From positions 62,001 through 126,000 of the forward strand of contig NZ_JMTM01000017.1 in assembly GCF_001662485.1 (NCBI RefSeq): 64,000 nt of DNA. The letters run 5' to 3'. The notes beneath the pieces are model-generated. The model had not been told where the DNA came from. It did not search any database and was given only the letters and a program-made list of their open reading frames with translations. Within the stretch, counting starts at the first letter, position 1. Each line of letters begins with the position of its first letter. Position numbers and translations under genes: made by a program. This document shows, piece after piece, positions 51,291-60,852 of the stretch. The DNA comes from Flavobacterium succinicans. Its GTDB lineage: Bacteria; Bacteroidota; Bacteroidia; Flavobacteriales; Flavobacteriaceae.

Positions 51291-53042
51291 ATGAAAAAAC
51301 CCTCTTTAGACAGCAATGTTTTTTCATTAGCTTCTCATCTTTTTGGTTTTGGAAACACAGACCACAAATACAAAACCCTTGAAAGCATTGCAACGACCGT
51401 TGCAACTTCTTTGCAACTGGAAAATAGAATTATGGCGGTATATCCCGCAATAGCAATGGAAGCCTTTTCCATTACTATGGATAATTACCGTAAGTACATA
51501 GCAGGCTATAATTTTCAGACCAATGCTGAGAATGATCTAATTGACAAACATAACGAAAGGGTTAGGCTATTTCTTAGGGATAATGAACTTACTGAGGTTC
51601 AGAAAACATTTTCCATCCTTTTTGCAAAGAAAAATCAATCGCTTAAACCAAGAGCGTTTAATCAAAGTGTAGATGATTTTTGCAATGAATACGGAATGAT
51701 TATTTGCAAAAAGAAAATCCAAGCGGTTAAGTATGCCACAGAATTGGTTTTTCAAAACTTGCTCCATCTTTATAATTCTCAATTGATGAAGCGCAATGAA
51801 CAGTATATGAAACTGGGAGTAACAGCCATTCGACCAATAGAAGAATTCAAAATCAATTCGTTTTTAGTAACCGAGTTGAAGCGTAATGGAGTGAATAGTT
51901 TAGCTCTTTGTACTAAAACGGTTCGGAATCATAGACAGCGTTTGGAAGAATGTGGTGTGTTTGTCGATTATGTATTCAAAGGGCAAAATAGACCCGTAGA
52001 ATTGCATATCAATCCTGAAATTTTGACCGTTTTAGACCTCAAAACCTCAAAATTAATAACTACTGAAAATCAACAACTTAGTCCTGAAATCGAGAAAGTT
52101 TTACCTGATAACAATGAGAGTACTAGAACATCTTTAAATGAATCTCAAAAGAAAGAGAATGTGAAAAACATTTCTCTTTTTAAAAAGGAGTTCCCTTCGG
52201 TCACGCCTTCTCATTTGTTTTTTACTAGAACACCAGCCAGCAAGATGCAAAATCCAACCGAGGTGGAGCGCGCGGAAACTGTTAAAATTGAGAATACTTT
52301 ATCGGATAAACTGCAAAATTTAATCTTGCATCCTCAGGAATTGGCGGTAAACTTGGCCAACAAAGAGTACAACAATTACAAACCGATTGATATTCGCTAT
52401 TTGTTTAAAGAAGCATATTCAGGAACGATGCTCAAAGAGGATTTTAGGCAATTGGTAATCCAAGATTTTTTCAAGAGTATTTCTAAAATCTACAAGAATT
52501 CCACACCTTTTGCAGGTTCTTGGAAAAAAGCAATTTCGTTGTACATGGAATACAAATGGATAGCTTTTACAGGAGAAGCCTTTAATAAAGCTTCGATTGT
52601 GGATGATATTCAGCAAATGCGTTGGCGTGCAGAATGGGCTAGAAAATGGTTTGTGAAAAATGAATTTCCGCCTTTATTTCCCTTCGATTATTTTGATATG
52701 ACCCGAAAAACGGCAAAAGAAGTCGGCTTTGAATACACCAAAGTAAAATGGAACGAGCATTTGCAAGGAAAAGCAAAATACGAAGCCATAAAAAAGAAAC
52801 AGGAATGTAATGCGCAACGCAGAAAAGAAACTATCAATCACGCTAAAAAATGCGAGAATGAAGTCAACCGCTTTTTCAAAAACAAAATCACGCTACCGCA
52901 GTTATTTGATTATGTCGAAAAGAATTTGCCAGCGACCTACTTGGAAAAGCTACCCCAAATGATTGAAAAAAAGTGTTTGAAAAGCAATGAAAAAGTAGTT
53001 GCTGCTTCTGATTTTGTACAATATGATTTGAGTGAATTCTAA
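51291..53042 (+). CDS. Winged-helix protein, possible replication initiator of the element
   Basis: The largest gene of the backbone, 583 residues, without signal peptide or membrane helices. Residues about 185-245 look like a winged helix-turn-helix: INSFLVTELKRNGVNSLALC, TKTVRNHRQRLEECGVFVDY and VFKGQNRPVELHINPE. The centre (250-330) is Ser/Thr/Glu-rich, the C-terminal third helical and basic with many Lys and Trp. No HUH, tyrosine-recombinase or helicase motif is visible. Its size, position after a structured leader and DNA-binding module fit a replication or transcription initiator. The 5' end also carries three TTGCAA sites (51388, 51400, 51411). Confidence 0.6.
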   Translation: MKKPSLDSNVFSLASHLFGFGNTDHKYKTLESIATTVATSLQLENRIMAVYPAIAMEAFSITMDNYRKYIAGYNFQTNAENDLIDKHNERVRLFLRDNELTEVQKTFSILFAKKNQSLKPRAFNQSVDDFCNEYGMIICKKKIQAVKYATELVFQNLLHLYNSQLMKRNEQYMKLGVTAIRPIEEFKINSFLVTELKRNGVNSLALCTKTVRNHRQRLEECGVFVDYVFKGQNRPVELHINPEILTVLDLKTSKLITTENQQLSPEIEKVLPDNNESTRTSLNESQKKENVKNISLFKKEFPSVTPSHLFFTRTPASKMQNPTEVERAETVKIENTLSDKLQNLILHPQELAVNLANKEYNNYKPIDIRYLFKEAYSGTMLKEDFRQLVIQDFFKSISKIYKNSTPFAGSWKKAISLYMEYKWIAFTGEAFNKASIVDDIQQMRWRAEWARKWFVKNEFPPLFPFDYFDMTRKTAKEVGFEYTKVKWNEHLQGKAKYEAIKKKQECNAQRRKETINHAKKCENEVNRFFKNKITLPQLFDYVEKNLPATYLEKLPQMIEKKCLKSNEKVVAASDFVQYDLSEF

Positions 53043-53060
53043 CCTAATCCATTTATATCT

Positions 53061-53285
53061 ATGCCAGTATTTGCACCCGAAGCTTCCAAAATTAAAATGG
53101 TAATCCTTACCAAAAGCAAGCAAGAAAATGCGGTTTGGTGGTCGCCAATCAATCAAAACAAAAGGAATTCACAACACATTATAGAAAGTATGCTAAGACG
53201 ATTCGAGAAACACGCCCTTGCAAAAATCACCAATGTCATCCAGTTCTATGAGAATGGAAACCTAATTGCCGAAAAAAAGCTATGA
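53061..53285 (+). CDS. Small hypothetical protein, 74 residues
   Basis: A 74-residue protein reading MPVFAPEASKIKMVILTKSK, QENAVWWSPINQNKRNSQHI and a basic helix MLRRFEKHALAKITNV. No family is recognised. It follows the winged-helix gene by 18 bases and overlaps the next gene by four (ATGA). The mixed strand/helix pattern resembles small phage or plasmid accessory proteins, which is the most that can be said. Confidence 0.6.
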   Translation: MPVFAPEASKIKMVILTKSKQENAVWWSPINQNKRNSQHIIESMLRRFEKHALAKITNVIQFYENGNLIAEKKL

Positions 53286-53635
53286 CCAGTATCCAATTGA
53301 AAAAGTGTACCCGAGACGAAATCGAAGTGCTACGAGAGCAAATCAATGCTTTTATTCAGAAACGAACCGAAAAGCAAATTAGCAAAGGAAAAGGCAATTT
53401 TGATTTTTATGTCAGTTGTATTTTGATGGATATTTTGAGACAATTATCCTTAAAGCTTCGTAACAAAATCGAATTGAGTTTCAAGAATTGTATTTCCGTT
53501 CGCATGACAGTTTTTGAAGCAACGGCACTTTTATTGGTTTGTAATTGGGAAATAGCTTTTTTAAATGCCTATCAAAAAAATGTCCTTTTGAAAACCCGAA
53601 ATAATATCGATCAACAACTAACCAATTTGAATTAA
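53282..53635 (+). CDS. Hypothetical protein, 117 residues
   Basis: A 117-residue, mainly helical protein: TRDEIEVLREQINAFIQKRT, the more hydrophobic FDFYVSCILMDILRQLSLKL, then CISVRMTVFEATALLLVCNW. The hydrophobic parts are amphipathic rather than clearly membrane-spanning. Not recognised. It is translationally coupled to the 74-residue gene and 11 bases before the next. Basic residues at both ends suggest nucleic-acid contact, without proof. Confidence 0.6.
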   Translation: MTSIQLKKCTRDEIEVLREQINAFIQKRTEKQISKGKGNFDFYVSCILMDILRQLSLKLRNKIELSFKNCISVRMTVFEATALLLVCNWEIAFLNAYQKNVLLKTRNNIDQQLTNLN

Positions 53636-53646
53636 AACCAAGAAAC

Positions 53647-53955
53647 ATGCTAAAAACACTTTACTATATCCGAAACAAGAAAGAGTTGCAAGAGTTGTAT
53701 TTGAGCCAAATGCCTGAGAAGTGTATCCGAAGTGAAATCAATTCCATTATCAACGAAACCCGAAAAGATATTTCCCCTGGTATGCGATTGAATGCCAAAA
53801 ACATCAAGACCGAAGAAGCGTTGATTTTCATTGACCGAAACGGAACTCCTGACGGCTATTTGTTATCCGAAGAGTTGAAAATTAAACTCAACGAATACCG
53901 AGAAGCTGAACTGAAAAACAAACAATTTTTAAAGAAAATCAACCATGTCTCGTAA
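53647..53955 (+). CDS. Hypothetical protein, 102 residues
   Basis: A 102-residue charged protein: MLKTLYYIRNKKELQELYLS, QMPEKCIRSEINSIINETRK, then the strand-rich ALIFIDRNGTPDGYLLSEEL and a Lys/Glu helical tail. Not recognised. It is the last intact backbone gene before the inserted operon, whose final gene stops only five bases away on the other strand. An ATG inside its last codons (53945) opens a further frame that is cut short. Confidence 0.6.
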   Translation: MLKTLYYIRNKKELQELYLSQMPEKCIRSEINSIINETRKDISPGMRLNAKNIKTEEALIFIDRNGTPDGYLLSEELKIKLNEYREAELKNKQFLKKINHVS

Positions 53956-54034
53956 AATATTACTTTTTTTGATTTTCTTTTTCTTTATTTTCAGTTGGTT
54001 TTTTATCGAATGCAGTTATGATTTTATCAAATAG
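53945..54034 (+). pseudogene. Truncated backbone gene start at the insertion junction
   Basis: ATG at 53945 overlaps the 102-residue gene and gives MSRKILLFLIFFFFIFSWFF before stopping after 29 residues. Only the first few codons may be original backbone sequence; the rest is antisense to the HlyD gene. Coupled starts are usual in this operon, so the next backbone gene probably began here and was cut by the insertion. Confidence 0.4.
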
Positions 54035-55273
54035 TTTATAAAGCAAACTTCTTTTTGATGTGATTATCTCTGCTGAACCAATCATGTTTTTTGAAAATGA
54101 TAGTGTTTGATTCGTGTCACTAATAAGACCTTGCGGTAAATCTACCATTATAAGATAATAATTTTGAGTTGGAATTAAAGATATTGATTTTACTTTTCCA
54201 ATAAGTTTTCCAAATTCTTGATATGGGTAGGTGGCTAATTTAATGATTACAGATTGTCCTATTTTAATTTTACCAGCACCAATTGGAGGTACAATTAAGT
54301 GAGCTAAAACTTTATTATCATTTGGAAGAACACTAAAAACAGGTTCTCCTTGTTTAATAGTTTGGTAAGACGAAACAAATTGCATCATATCTACTATACC
54401 ATCTTGAGGAACTTTTAAAACATATTTTGATTCCCAAAGATTAATTACATGTGTTAATTGTTGGAAAGTATTTATTAGTTTCATTTCTAAATCTGAAATG
54501 TTAGCTGTTTCTTGAAAATTTAAAAGACTTATATTCTGTTGATTATCATTTATACTTGATTTATTTTCAATATCTCTAGCTTCATAATTTTTTAGATTTT
54601 CTTTTTCTCTTAAATAATTGTGATTGCTTTGTTCATATTCAGCTTTTACAATTAATCCTTTTGAAAAAAGGACTGAATCTTCTTTTACTTTATTCTTCAA
54701 AAGTAAAATATCTTGATGTTTTATTTTTTTTATACTTTCTCTTTGGTTAAGCATCTCAAAATATTTGGAAGATTGCTGGTTTAATACATTCTTCTTTTTG
54801 TCGTATTCATTTACAGATTTTGCTTTATCTAATGTATATAATACATTTAGAAGATTTAAGTAGGATTCTTCAATCTCTCCTAATTTATAATCCATTGCAA
54901 ATTTTATATTTTCTATTTTTAAGTCAAAAATGTTGTTTTGATATTTCTTTAACACTGATTTCAATTCGGATATTTCGTTATCATTTGCAGAGTTTTCAAT
55001 AACTGCTAAAAAATCATCTTTTTTTAAGAACTTGTGATAAGAAAACTTTTTAATTATTATTCTCCCTGAATTTTGAGCAATGATTTCGATAGGTGGTTTT
55101 TCTGCGGTTACTTTAGCTTCACCAATAATTATTTCAGGTGATTTTATGATTGAAAGTAGAAATATAGTTATGCCAATTATTGCAAAAAGCGCATAAAATA
55201 ATACTGAATTAAATTTTGGAAATTGATTTATAGTATCTGTAAAGTCTTCTGAATGCTTAATTTTATTATTCAT
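53960..55273 (-). CDS. HlyD-type periplasmic adaptor of a type I secretion system
   Basis: A 437-residue membrane-fusion protein with one membrane helix at about residues 27-46 (LFYALFAIIGITIFLLSIIK). It has a lipoyl-like half (IEIIAQNSGRIIIKKFSYHK), a long alpha-helical hairpin with coiled-coil character (about 85-270) and the second half-motif LKVPQDGIVDMMQFVSSYQT. The C-terminal beta domain follows and the end is Lys/Glu-rich. It should link the ABC exporter to the TolC-like channel. The start overlaps the exporter gene by eight bases. It is the last gene of the operon. Confidence 0.92.
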   Translation of the reverse strand: MNNKIKHSEDFTDTINQFPKFNSVLFYALFAIIGITIFLLSIIKSPEIIIGEAKVTAEKPPIEIIAQNSGRIIIKKFSYHKFLKKDDFLAVIENSANDNEISELKSVLKKYQNNIFDLKIENIKFAMDYKLGEIEESYLNLLNVLYTLDKAKSVNEYDKKKNVLNQQSSKYFEMLNQRESIKKIKHQDILLLKNKVKEDSVLFSKGLIVKAEYEQSNHNYLREKENLKNYEARDIENKSSINDNQQNISLLNFQETANISDLEMKLINTFQQLTHVINLWESKYVLKVPQDGIVDMMQFVSSYQTIKQGEPVFSVLPNDNKVLAHLIVPPIGAGKIKIGQSVIIKLATYPYQEFGKLIGKVKSISLIPTQNYYLIMVDLPQGLISDTNQTLSFSKNMIGSAEIITSKRSLLYKLFDKIITAFDKKPTENKEKENQKK

Positions 55274-57461
55274 TTGATTCTAAAATAATTTGATTTTTTA
55301 TTAATCTATAGTAAAACCCTTTTCTTGATAATAGTTCTTTTTCATTACCAATTTCTACAATTTCTCCTTTATCTAAAACAATTATGTTATCAGCATTTTT
55401 GATAGTCGCTAAACGATGTGCAACTATAACTACTGTTTTACCCTCAAAAATTTCATTTAAATTTTTAACTAGTATACTTTCATTAATAGAATCTAAAGAA
55501 TTGGTGGCTTCGTCTAAAAATAGATAATCAGGATTTTTGTATAATGCTCTTGCAATCATGATACGCTGTTTTTGACCTTCACTTAGTCCCCTTCCATTTT
55601 CTCCCATTAATGTGTTGAAACCCGCTGGCATACTCTCTATTTCATCTAATAAATTTACTCTTTTTATAACTTCATAAAATTTATCAATTTCGTATTCACT
55701 ACCTAAGATTATATTTTCTTTTATAGTTTCTTTAAAAACATCTGAATTTTGATTTACAACTCCTAATTTCTCTCTCCATAAAGTTAGATCGACTGAAGAC
55801 ATATTTGTATTGCCAATAAAATAATCTCCAGAAGTTGGTTTGTAAAGTCTTGATAAAATCTTCAACAATGTACTTTTGCCACTACCACTAGCTCCAACAA
55901 TTGCAGTGATTTTTCCTTGTGGGATAGTAAGATTAATATTGTTTAAAGTGCTTTTTGCAGTATTGTTATATGCAAAATAAACCTTTTTCAATGTTAAAGA
56001 TTTTGTTTCGGGTAAAGCTCTATGGTAAATATTTTCTTCCAATTGTTCTTCAGGGATACTAGTTGATTCGTTTATTCTAGTAAAACTAATGAACGCTGAT
56101 TGGTAGGAAGAAATGAATTGGATGATAGCAGAAAGAGGACTTTTTAGCTGACCTAGAATATATTGTACTGCGATCATCATTCCTAAAGTTATTTCACCTT
56201 CAATAACAAAATAAACTGTTAGAAATGTTAAGGCAATGTCGGATAATGTGTTTATCAGATTGCTCCCTACTGCATCAATTTGATTTATTTTTAATATTCT
56301 GAGATTGATGTGATAAAGTTTAACTTGTACTTTTTCCCAAGACCATCTTTTGCCCTGTTCGTAATTGTTATTTTTTATTTCTTCAATATGTGTCAATAAT
56401 TCAATCCAATGACTATTATTTTTGGACATTAGTGCAAAAAATTCAAAATCCATTTTTTTTCTAATATTCCAAAAAAACAAAGTCCATGTAATATACAACA
56501 CTGCTCCTAGTATAAAGACAAGTAGTAAAATGGGTTGATATACAAATAGAATAACACCAAAAACCAATAAATTGAAAAAGGCAAGAATTATGCTAAAAGC
56601 AGAATTCATGATAAAGTTTTCCATTCTATCATAATCCAATGCTCTTTGAAGTATATCACCAACCAATTTATTTTCAAAATAGGCAAGAGGTAGTTTTAAA
56701 AGTTTAATGATATAATTTGATAAAATTGAAATTTTTATTCTTGATGAAATGTGAATATTAATGGATTGTCTAATCCAATTACCTAAACTTACACTTATAA
56801 CTAAAACAACGTTTGCTACAAGTAGTAATGTTATAAAATTATAATCTTTGGATGTTATACCAGTATCTACTATTGACTGAGTTATAAATGGTAGAGCAGC
56901 TTGAATAAGTGTAAGCACAAACATTGTTAAAAGTAACTGCGTTGTTTGTTTTTTATAAGGTTTTAAATGACTCATAAAATAGTTAAACGCATACAATTTT
57001 GATGGATTTGTTGTAGGCTTTATATCGTTGAATTTGTCCGTAGGCTCTAATAGTAGTAAAATGCCTTTTTCGGATTCCTCATTACCTATTCCGACCCATC
57101 TTTTTAAGAATTCTTCTCTTGTGTATTTTACTAATCCTAAAAGTGGATCAGAAACATAGATATATTTTTTATCTGTTTTGTATATTACAATGTAATGTTT
57201 ATTCCCCCAATGAGCAATACAAGGTAAAGGAATTTTGGTAAGAAGATTAGCAAGTGTTGCTTTAATAGGAAGTGATTTTAAACCCAATCTTTCCGCAGTC
57301 AATCCTAATTCGTATAAAGACAAGCCTTCTTTAGAAATTGCTGAAAGTTCTCGGATTTCTTGTAAAGAAATAAATTTGCCATAATATTTTGCTATGATTT
57401 GTATGCAAGTGGGACCACAATCTTTGCCGTCTAATTGTCTATAATTTGGAAACTTGAACAT
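55266..57461 (-). CDS. Peptidase C39-containing ABC exporter
   Basis: A 731-residue bifunctional exporter. The N-terminal C39 peptidase (residues 1-130) has its catalytic Cys in QLDGKDCGPTCIQIIAKYYG and His in HWGNKHYIVIY. It cleaves after double-glycine leaders. Six membrane helices follow (about 165-450), then the ATPase with Walker A GASGSGKST, signature LSEGQKQR and Walker B YLFLDEATNSLDS. All motifs are intact. This is the export engine of the operon and should process and move the leader protein encoded at 60053. The start overlaps the nucleotidyltransferase gene by 23 bases. Confidence 0.95.
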   Translation of the reverse strand: MFKFPNYRQLDGKDCGPTCIQIIAKYYGKFISLQEIRELSAISKEGLSLYELGLTAERLGLKSLPIKATLANLLTKIPLPCIAHWGNKHYIVIYKTDKKYIYVSDPLLGLVKYTREEFLKRWVGIGNEESEKGILLLLEPTDKFNDIKPTTNPSKLYAFNYFMSHLKPYKKQTTQLLLTMFVLTLIQAALPFITQSIVDTGITSKDYNFITLLLVANVVLVISVSLGNWIRQSINIHISSRIKISILSNYIIKLLKLPLAYFENKLVGDILQRALDYDRMENFIMNSAFSIILAFFNLLVFGVILFVYQPILLLVFILGAVLYITWTLFFWNIRKKMDFEFFALMSKNNSHWIELLTHIEEIKNNNYEQGKRWSWEKVQVKLYHINLRILKINQIDAVGSNLINTLSDIALTFLTVYFVIEGEITLGMMIAVQYILGQLKSPLSAIIQFISSYQSAFISFTRINESTSIPEEQLEENIYHRALPETKSLTLKKVYFAYNNTAKSTLNNINLTIPQGKITAIVGASGSGKSTLLKILSRLYKPTSGDYFIGNTNMSSVDLTLWREKLGVVNQNSDVFKETIKENIILGSEYEIDKFYEVIKRVNLLDEIESMPAGFNTLMGENGRGLSEGQKQRIMIARALYKNPDYLFLDEATNSLDSINESILVKNLNEIFEGKTVVIVAHRLATIKNADNIIVLDKGEIVEIGNEKELLSRKGFYYRLIKNQIILESNE

Positions 57462-58887
57462 TTATTTGTTTTAAACAATGGATATAAAATAGTTTTTGAA
57501 AGTCGTTTTTTAAAATTATGCTAATTATTAAATCAATTACTTGAAAATGAAACCAAATAGGAACATCATTAAATATTGGAAAATAAATATTAAAGTTTAA
57601 TTTTTCTGTTTTTCTAAATAGTTGTAATAGCCTTTTTTCATTAATTTGATTTGCTGATGTGAATTTAATTTCTGTTGTTTTTTGATTTTTTGTCAAATAA
57701 TTTGATGAACGTGTTTTGGCATTTAATTTTCCTAGATAATAGTTGTAGATATCGTCAATTTTAATATCGTACTTTAAAATATATTCAGTTATACATCTCA
57801 AAAAGTAAGTTTCTTTTGTGAATTTATTATTATGTATTGTATTGCAATTATTTGTTAGTAATTGAGTTACTAATTTTAGATTTTCTTTCCCAATAAACTT
57901 GATCTCTGGATAGCAAAAAATATTGTTATATGGAAAAGTGTATTGCTGATTTGAAAATAAATTTTGAAAAAATGTAATCCATTTTAGTTTATTGTTGTCA
58001 ATCTCTAAATTGGAATTATCAATAACAATATAGCAACCTGCCTCTTCTTGATTATCTTCATCTACTTGATAGATGTAAAATTGAAGTTCATTGTTTTCAA
58101 ATTTTATTTTATCTATTAATTGTTGAATTTCATTAAAATCAAACAGTTTTTCTATGTATAAAATCAAGCTTGATTGCGAATAATCATCGAAAATTAGATC
58201 ATTTGAGTATTTTTCTTTGATTGGAATGTTTAGTTCTTTTGTTAAATATTCAAGTTCTTTCAAAAAAATTTTCTGATTATTTTCTTGTGCTACCAAAATT
58301 AAATTTTCAATTTTTGAATTTTCGTTTGGAAATTGTTTTTTAAAAAACAAGCTCTTATATTTATTATCGGCTTTAACATTATGGATATTATTAGTTAATA
58401 AAACCCAATCAATTATATTGAAAATAACTGTCGAATATATTGTAAAATAAGCTGTTAGTGTTAGTGGATTACATAATACTTCAATGGATTCGGCTATTTT
58501 ATATTGACATTCGTTTAAACCATTTGCAATAATTATTGCATCTTTTTTTGGATACGAATTATTTATGTAGTTTTTTACGAATTGAACATCTTTTAATTTA
58601 TCTTTAATTATGACACCTCTTGTAAATACTAATTTATAAAAATCTCCTTGTTGGTAGTGTTTTGCTAGAATAGCAAAGACTTCTGTAATATTAAGTTTGA
58701 TTACATTTATTTTTTTATCTTCAAAAATAAATGATTCTTTGATTGAGTAAAGGAAGTTTTTGCTTATCAAAAGTAAATCTATATCATTGGCCTTGTTTGG
58801 ATTGTCGATGTAACTCCCAAACAAAACAACACTTTCGATTTCTTGAAAGTGTTTGTTTAGGAAGTTGTTGATTATTTTGTAAGCCAT
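57439..58887 (-). CDS. Polymerase-beta-type nucleotidyltransferase domain protein
   Basis: A 482-residue protein whose first 100 residues form a minimal nucleotidyltransferase fold: SVVLFGSYIDNPNKANDIDL, with GS at 24-25 and the metal-binding Asp35 and Asp37. The remaining 380 residues have no recognised domain; they are Lys/Asn/Ile-rich and mostly helical. Such enzymes transfer nucleotides to RNA, drugs or proteins. Within this operon the target could be the leader protein, the secreted protein or a cellular partner, or the domain could be part of a toxin-antidote pair. The start overlaps the preceding stop as TAATG. Confidence 0.78.
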   Translation of the reverse strand: MAYKIINNFLNKHFQEIESVVLFGSYIDNPNKANDIDLLLISKNFLYSIKESFIFEDKKINVIKLNITEVFAILAKHYQQGDFYKLVFTRGVIIKDKLKDVQFVKNYINNSYPKKDAIIIANGLNECQYKIAESIEVLCNPLTLTAYFTIYSTVIFNIIDWVLLTNNIHNVKADNKYKSLFFKKQFPNENSKIENLILVAQENNQKIFLKELEYLTKELNIPIKEKYSNDLIFDDYSQSSLILYIEKLFDFNEIQQLIDKIKFENNELQFYIYQVDEDNQEEAGCYIVIDNSNLEIDNNKLKWITFFQNLFSNQQYTFPYNNIFCYPEIKFIGKENLKLVTQLLTNNCNTIHNNKFTKETYFLRCITEYILKYDIKIDDIYNYYLGKLNAKTRSSNYLTKNQKTTEIKFTSANQINEKRLLQLFRKTEKLNFNIYFPIFNDVPIWFHFQVIDLIISIILKNDFQKLFYIHCLKQINVQVSKL

Positions 58888-60056
58888 TATCTAATTATAA
58901 TTTCTCTTTTTATTGTTTCATCAAAAGGACAACCACAGTCATTAAGAATTTTGCTTTTAAATTCTTTGAATGCTTTATTATCATTTTTATTAATAGTGTT
59001 CTCTTTTTCTAAAATCTCTTTTCCGTAATTATATCTATACTTATTATTATAAACAGGGTTAAGGGTCTCAACTATTGGATTCATGATGTCAATATATTTT
59101 TTAAAATCAATAAATTGCCCGTCTGTTAATACTTCCAATAATTCATTTGTTATACTACTACCATAAACTTTATATTCATACAATCCAATAGTATTTGACC
59201 TATCTTTTTTGTATTTATCTTCTTTTAAATTGAGTTCATCAATATTAGCCTTTATGATTGAATCACTCGATCTATTTTCTTTAAAAGTCTTTTTTAATTG
59301 ATTTCTAATGTTTTCAAATGGTTTTAATTTTTCATTGATTCTATATAATAGTTTTGCTTCTTGACCATCTGAGAAGTTTTTTGTCGAAACTCTAATCTGA
59401 CTTATTAACTTTTTTAATATAAGTGTAGTATCTTTTGGACAATTATATTCAAATGATTTATAATCATTTTTAACATAATTAATATAATCTATTGTTTTTA
59501 AATTCTCTCTCAAGGAGTCTGTGTTAATTATCTCTTTGAGTTTGTTTATTGAACCATATTTATTTTCAACATATGTTGAAAATGAATAGTTAATATCTTT
59601 TTCTATAATATAATTGCATTCATTATCAGTAATTAATGGATTTAGAAATTTTCTGTCTAGCGAGAAATTTTCAGTAAAATAAACAACTTTAAAAGGTTTT
59701 TTTTCAGAATTATACTTATTTATAGTTTGAATAATTGGGCTGTTTTCAAACAATCTAGAATTTTCATTGTCAATAAATACATATAAGCGACCAATATAAA
59801 ATACTAAAAAATAGTTTTTATTTAGAGTAAGTTTCGGTTTGTTATTCTCATCTAGGTTTATTTTATATACCGGAATAATTTGAGCGTTATTAAAAAATTC
59901 TTCTTTATTGGTAAAATGTTCCGTTTTCCGTAATACTACATTACGCTTAGTATCTTGATTTATTCTTTCAAATATTAACTTTTTTTGATCTTCTGTTTGT
60001 GCCGATAAAATAGTTGCCTGCAAGCAGGCAACTATGAATATTATTCTTAAAATCAT
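58887..60056 (-). CDS. Secreted protein of unknown function, 389 residues
   Basis: A signal peptide (MILRIIFIVACLQATILSAQ) precedes a mature part of about 370 residues rich in Lys, Asn, Glu and Ile. It contains predicted alternating strands and helices, and Cys residues in NECNYI, EYNCPKD and DCGCPFDE. No family is recognised. It is wedged between the leader protein and the nucleotidyltransferase gene with overlaps at both ends (ATGA and TAATG), so it must work with them. An immunity or maturation role in the periplasm is a reasonable guess and no more. Confidence 0.7.
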   Translation of the reverse strand: MILRIIFIVACLQATILSAQTEDQKKLIFERINQDTKRNVVLRKTEHFTNKEEFFNNAQIIPVYKINLDENNKPKLTLNKNYFLVFYIGRLYVFIDNENSRLFENSPIIQTINKYNSEKKPFKVVYFTENFSLDRKFLNPLITDNECNYIIEKDINYSFSTYVENKYGSINKLKEIINTDSLRENLKTIDYINYVKNDYKSFEYNCPKDTTLILKKLISQIRVSTKNFSDGQEAKLLYRINEKLKPFENIRNQLKKTFKENRSSDSIIKANIDELNLKEDKYKKDRSNTIGLYEYKVYGSSITNELLEVLTDGQFIDFKKYIDIMNPIVETLNPVYNNKYRYNYGKEILEKENTINKNDNKAFKEFKSKILNDCGCPFDETIKREIIIR

Positions 60057-60832
60057 GGTTTAACTCCTGTTATTTCCCATGATTGGATACTTAAACTTAT
60101 GTCTGCATAATTTATTTGCTCATAAGCTCCAGTAGCAGTATTGGCAATTGTAAATTCACTTGTGGCATTGTCATATCCAACAATAGTTACCTCATGCCCA
60201 TTACCATTATTATCAATAGTTGCAGCCATAACTATATGCTTATTATCGATAGCATTTGTCATTTGCGATATCGATTGCACACCTGTCATATAAAATTGTT
60301 GTAACAAGAAAGCTACTTGTTGATCATGCCCCAGACCATTATTTAATGCTAATGCTTCTTGTAATGGAGTCATGTTATTTTTTAAACCGTATTCATGCAT
60401 CATAAATTCTGGAGTTTGTGATGAACCAAAAAAACTTGCAACAAATGAAGCACTTGTTGGAACGCATGCACCTGGAAAAAATTGTTTCGGAACGGAAGCT
60501 GGTAAATTCTGAAGAATAATTGGATTACTGCCGTTATCACCACCACCTCCAGTATTATCATTACCATAATTATACCAGTCACTAGTATACGAGCCATCAT
60601 AAAAAGGGTCATATGTACCTCCAAATGTTCCAGCTCCACTAGCCCAACTACCATCATTACCATTGTGAAATGTTAAAATCATACCACCATTTCCATCTGA
60701 TCGTCCATCAGCCCATCTATCAGTATACCAGTCACCTCCTAATATTTTTTTACTTTCAATAGGATTAATTACTTCTAAAACTGTTTGCAAATCTTCGATT
60801 TGCTTTCTTTTTTTTTGCTTTGATTTTAACAT
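60053..60832 (-). CDS. Double-glycine leader protein with a C39/papain-like cysteine peptidase domain
   Basis: A 259-residue probable export cargo. Residues 1-33 form a leader ending KKILGG, cut by C39 exporters after GG; upstream leader residues (LQTVLEVINPIE) form an amphipathic helix. Residues 34-105 are Gly/Asp/Tyr/Trp/Asn-rich. From about 115 comes a papain-fold domain: Gln117, catalytic Cys123 in PGACVPTSASF, His213 in GHEVTIVGY and Asn231 in TIANTATG. The exported product would therefore be an enzyme, probably a protease or bacteriolytic toxin, unlike ordinary bacteriocins. It starts 20 bases after the TolC-like gene. Confidence 0.82.
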   Translation of the reverse strand: MLKSKQKKRKQIEDLQTVLEVINPIESKKILGGDWYTDRWADGRSDGNGGMILTFHNGNDGSWASGAGTFGGTYDPFYDGSYTSDWYNYGNDNTGGGGDNGSNPIILQNLPASVPKQFFPGACVPTSASFVASFFGSSQTPEFMMHEYGLKNNMTPLQEALALNNGLGHDQQVAFLLQQFYMTGVQSISQMTNAIDNKHIVMAATIDNNGNGHEVTIVGYDNATSEFTIANTATGAYEQINYADISLSIQSWEITGVKP

Positions 60833-60852
60833 AGTTTAAAAAATTAGAATTA

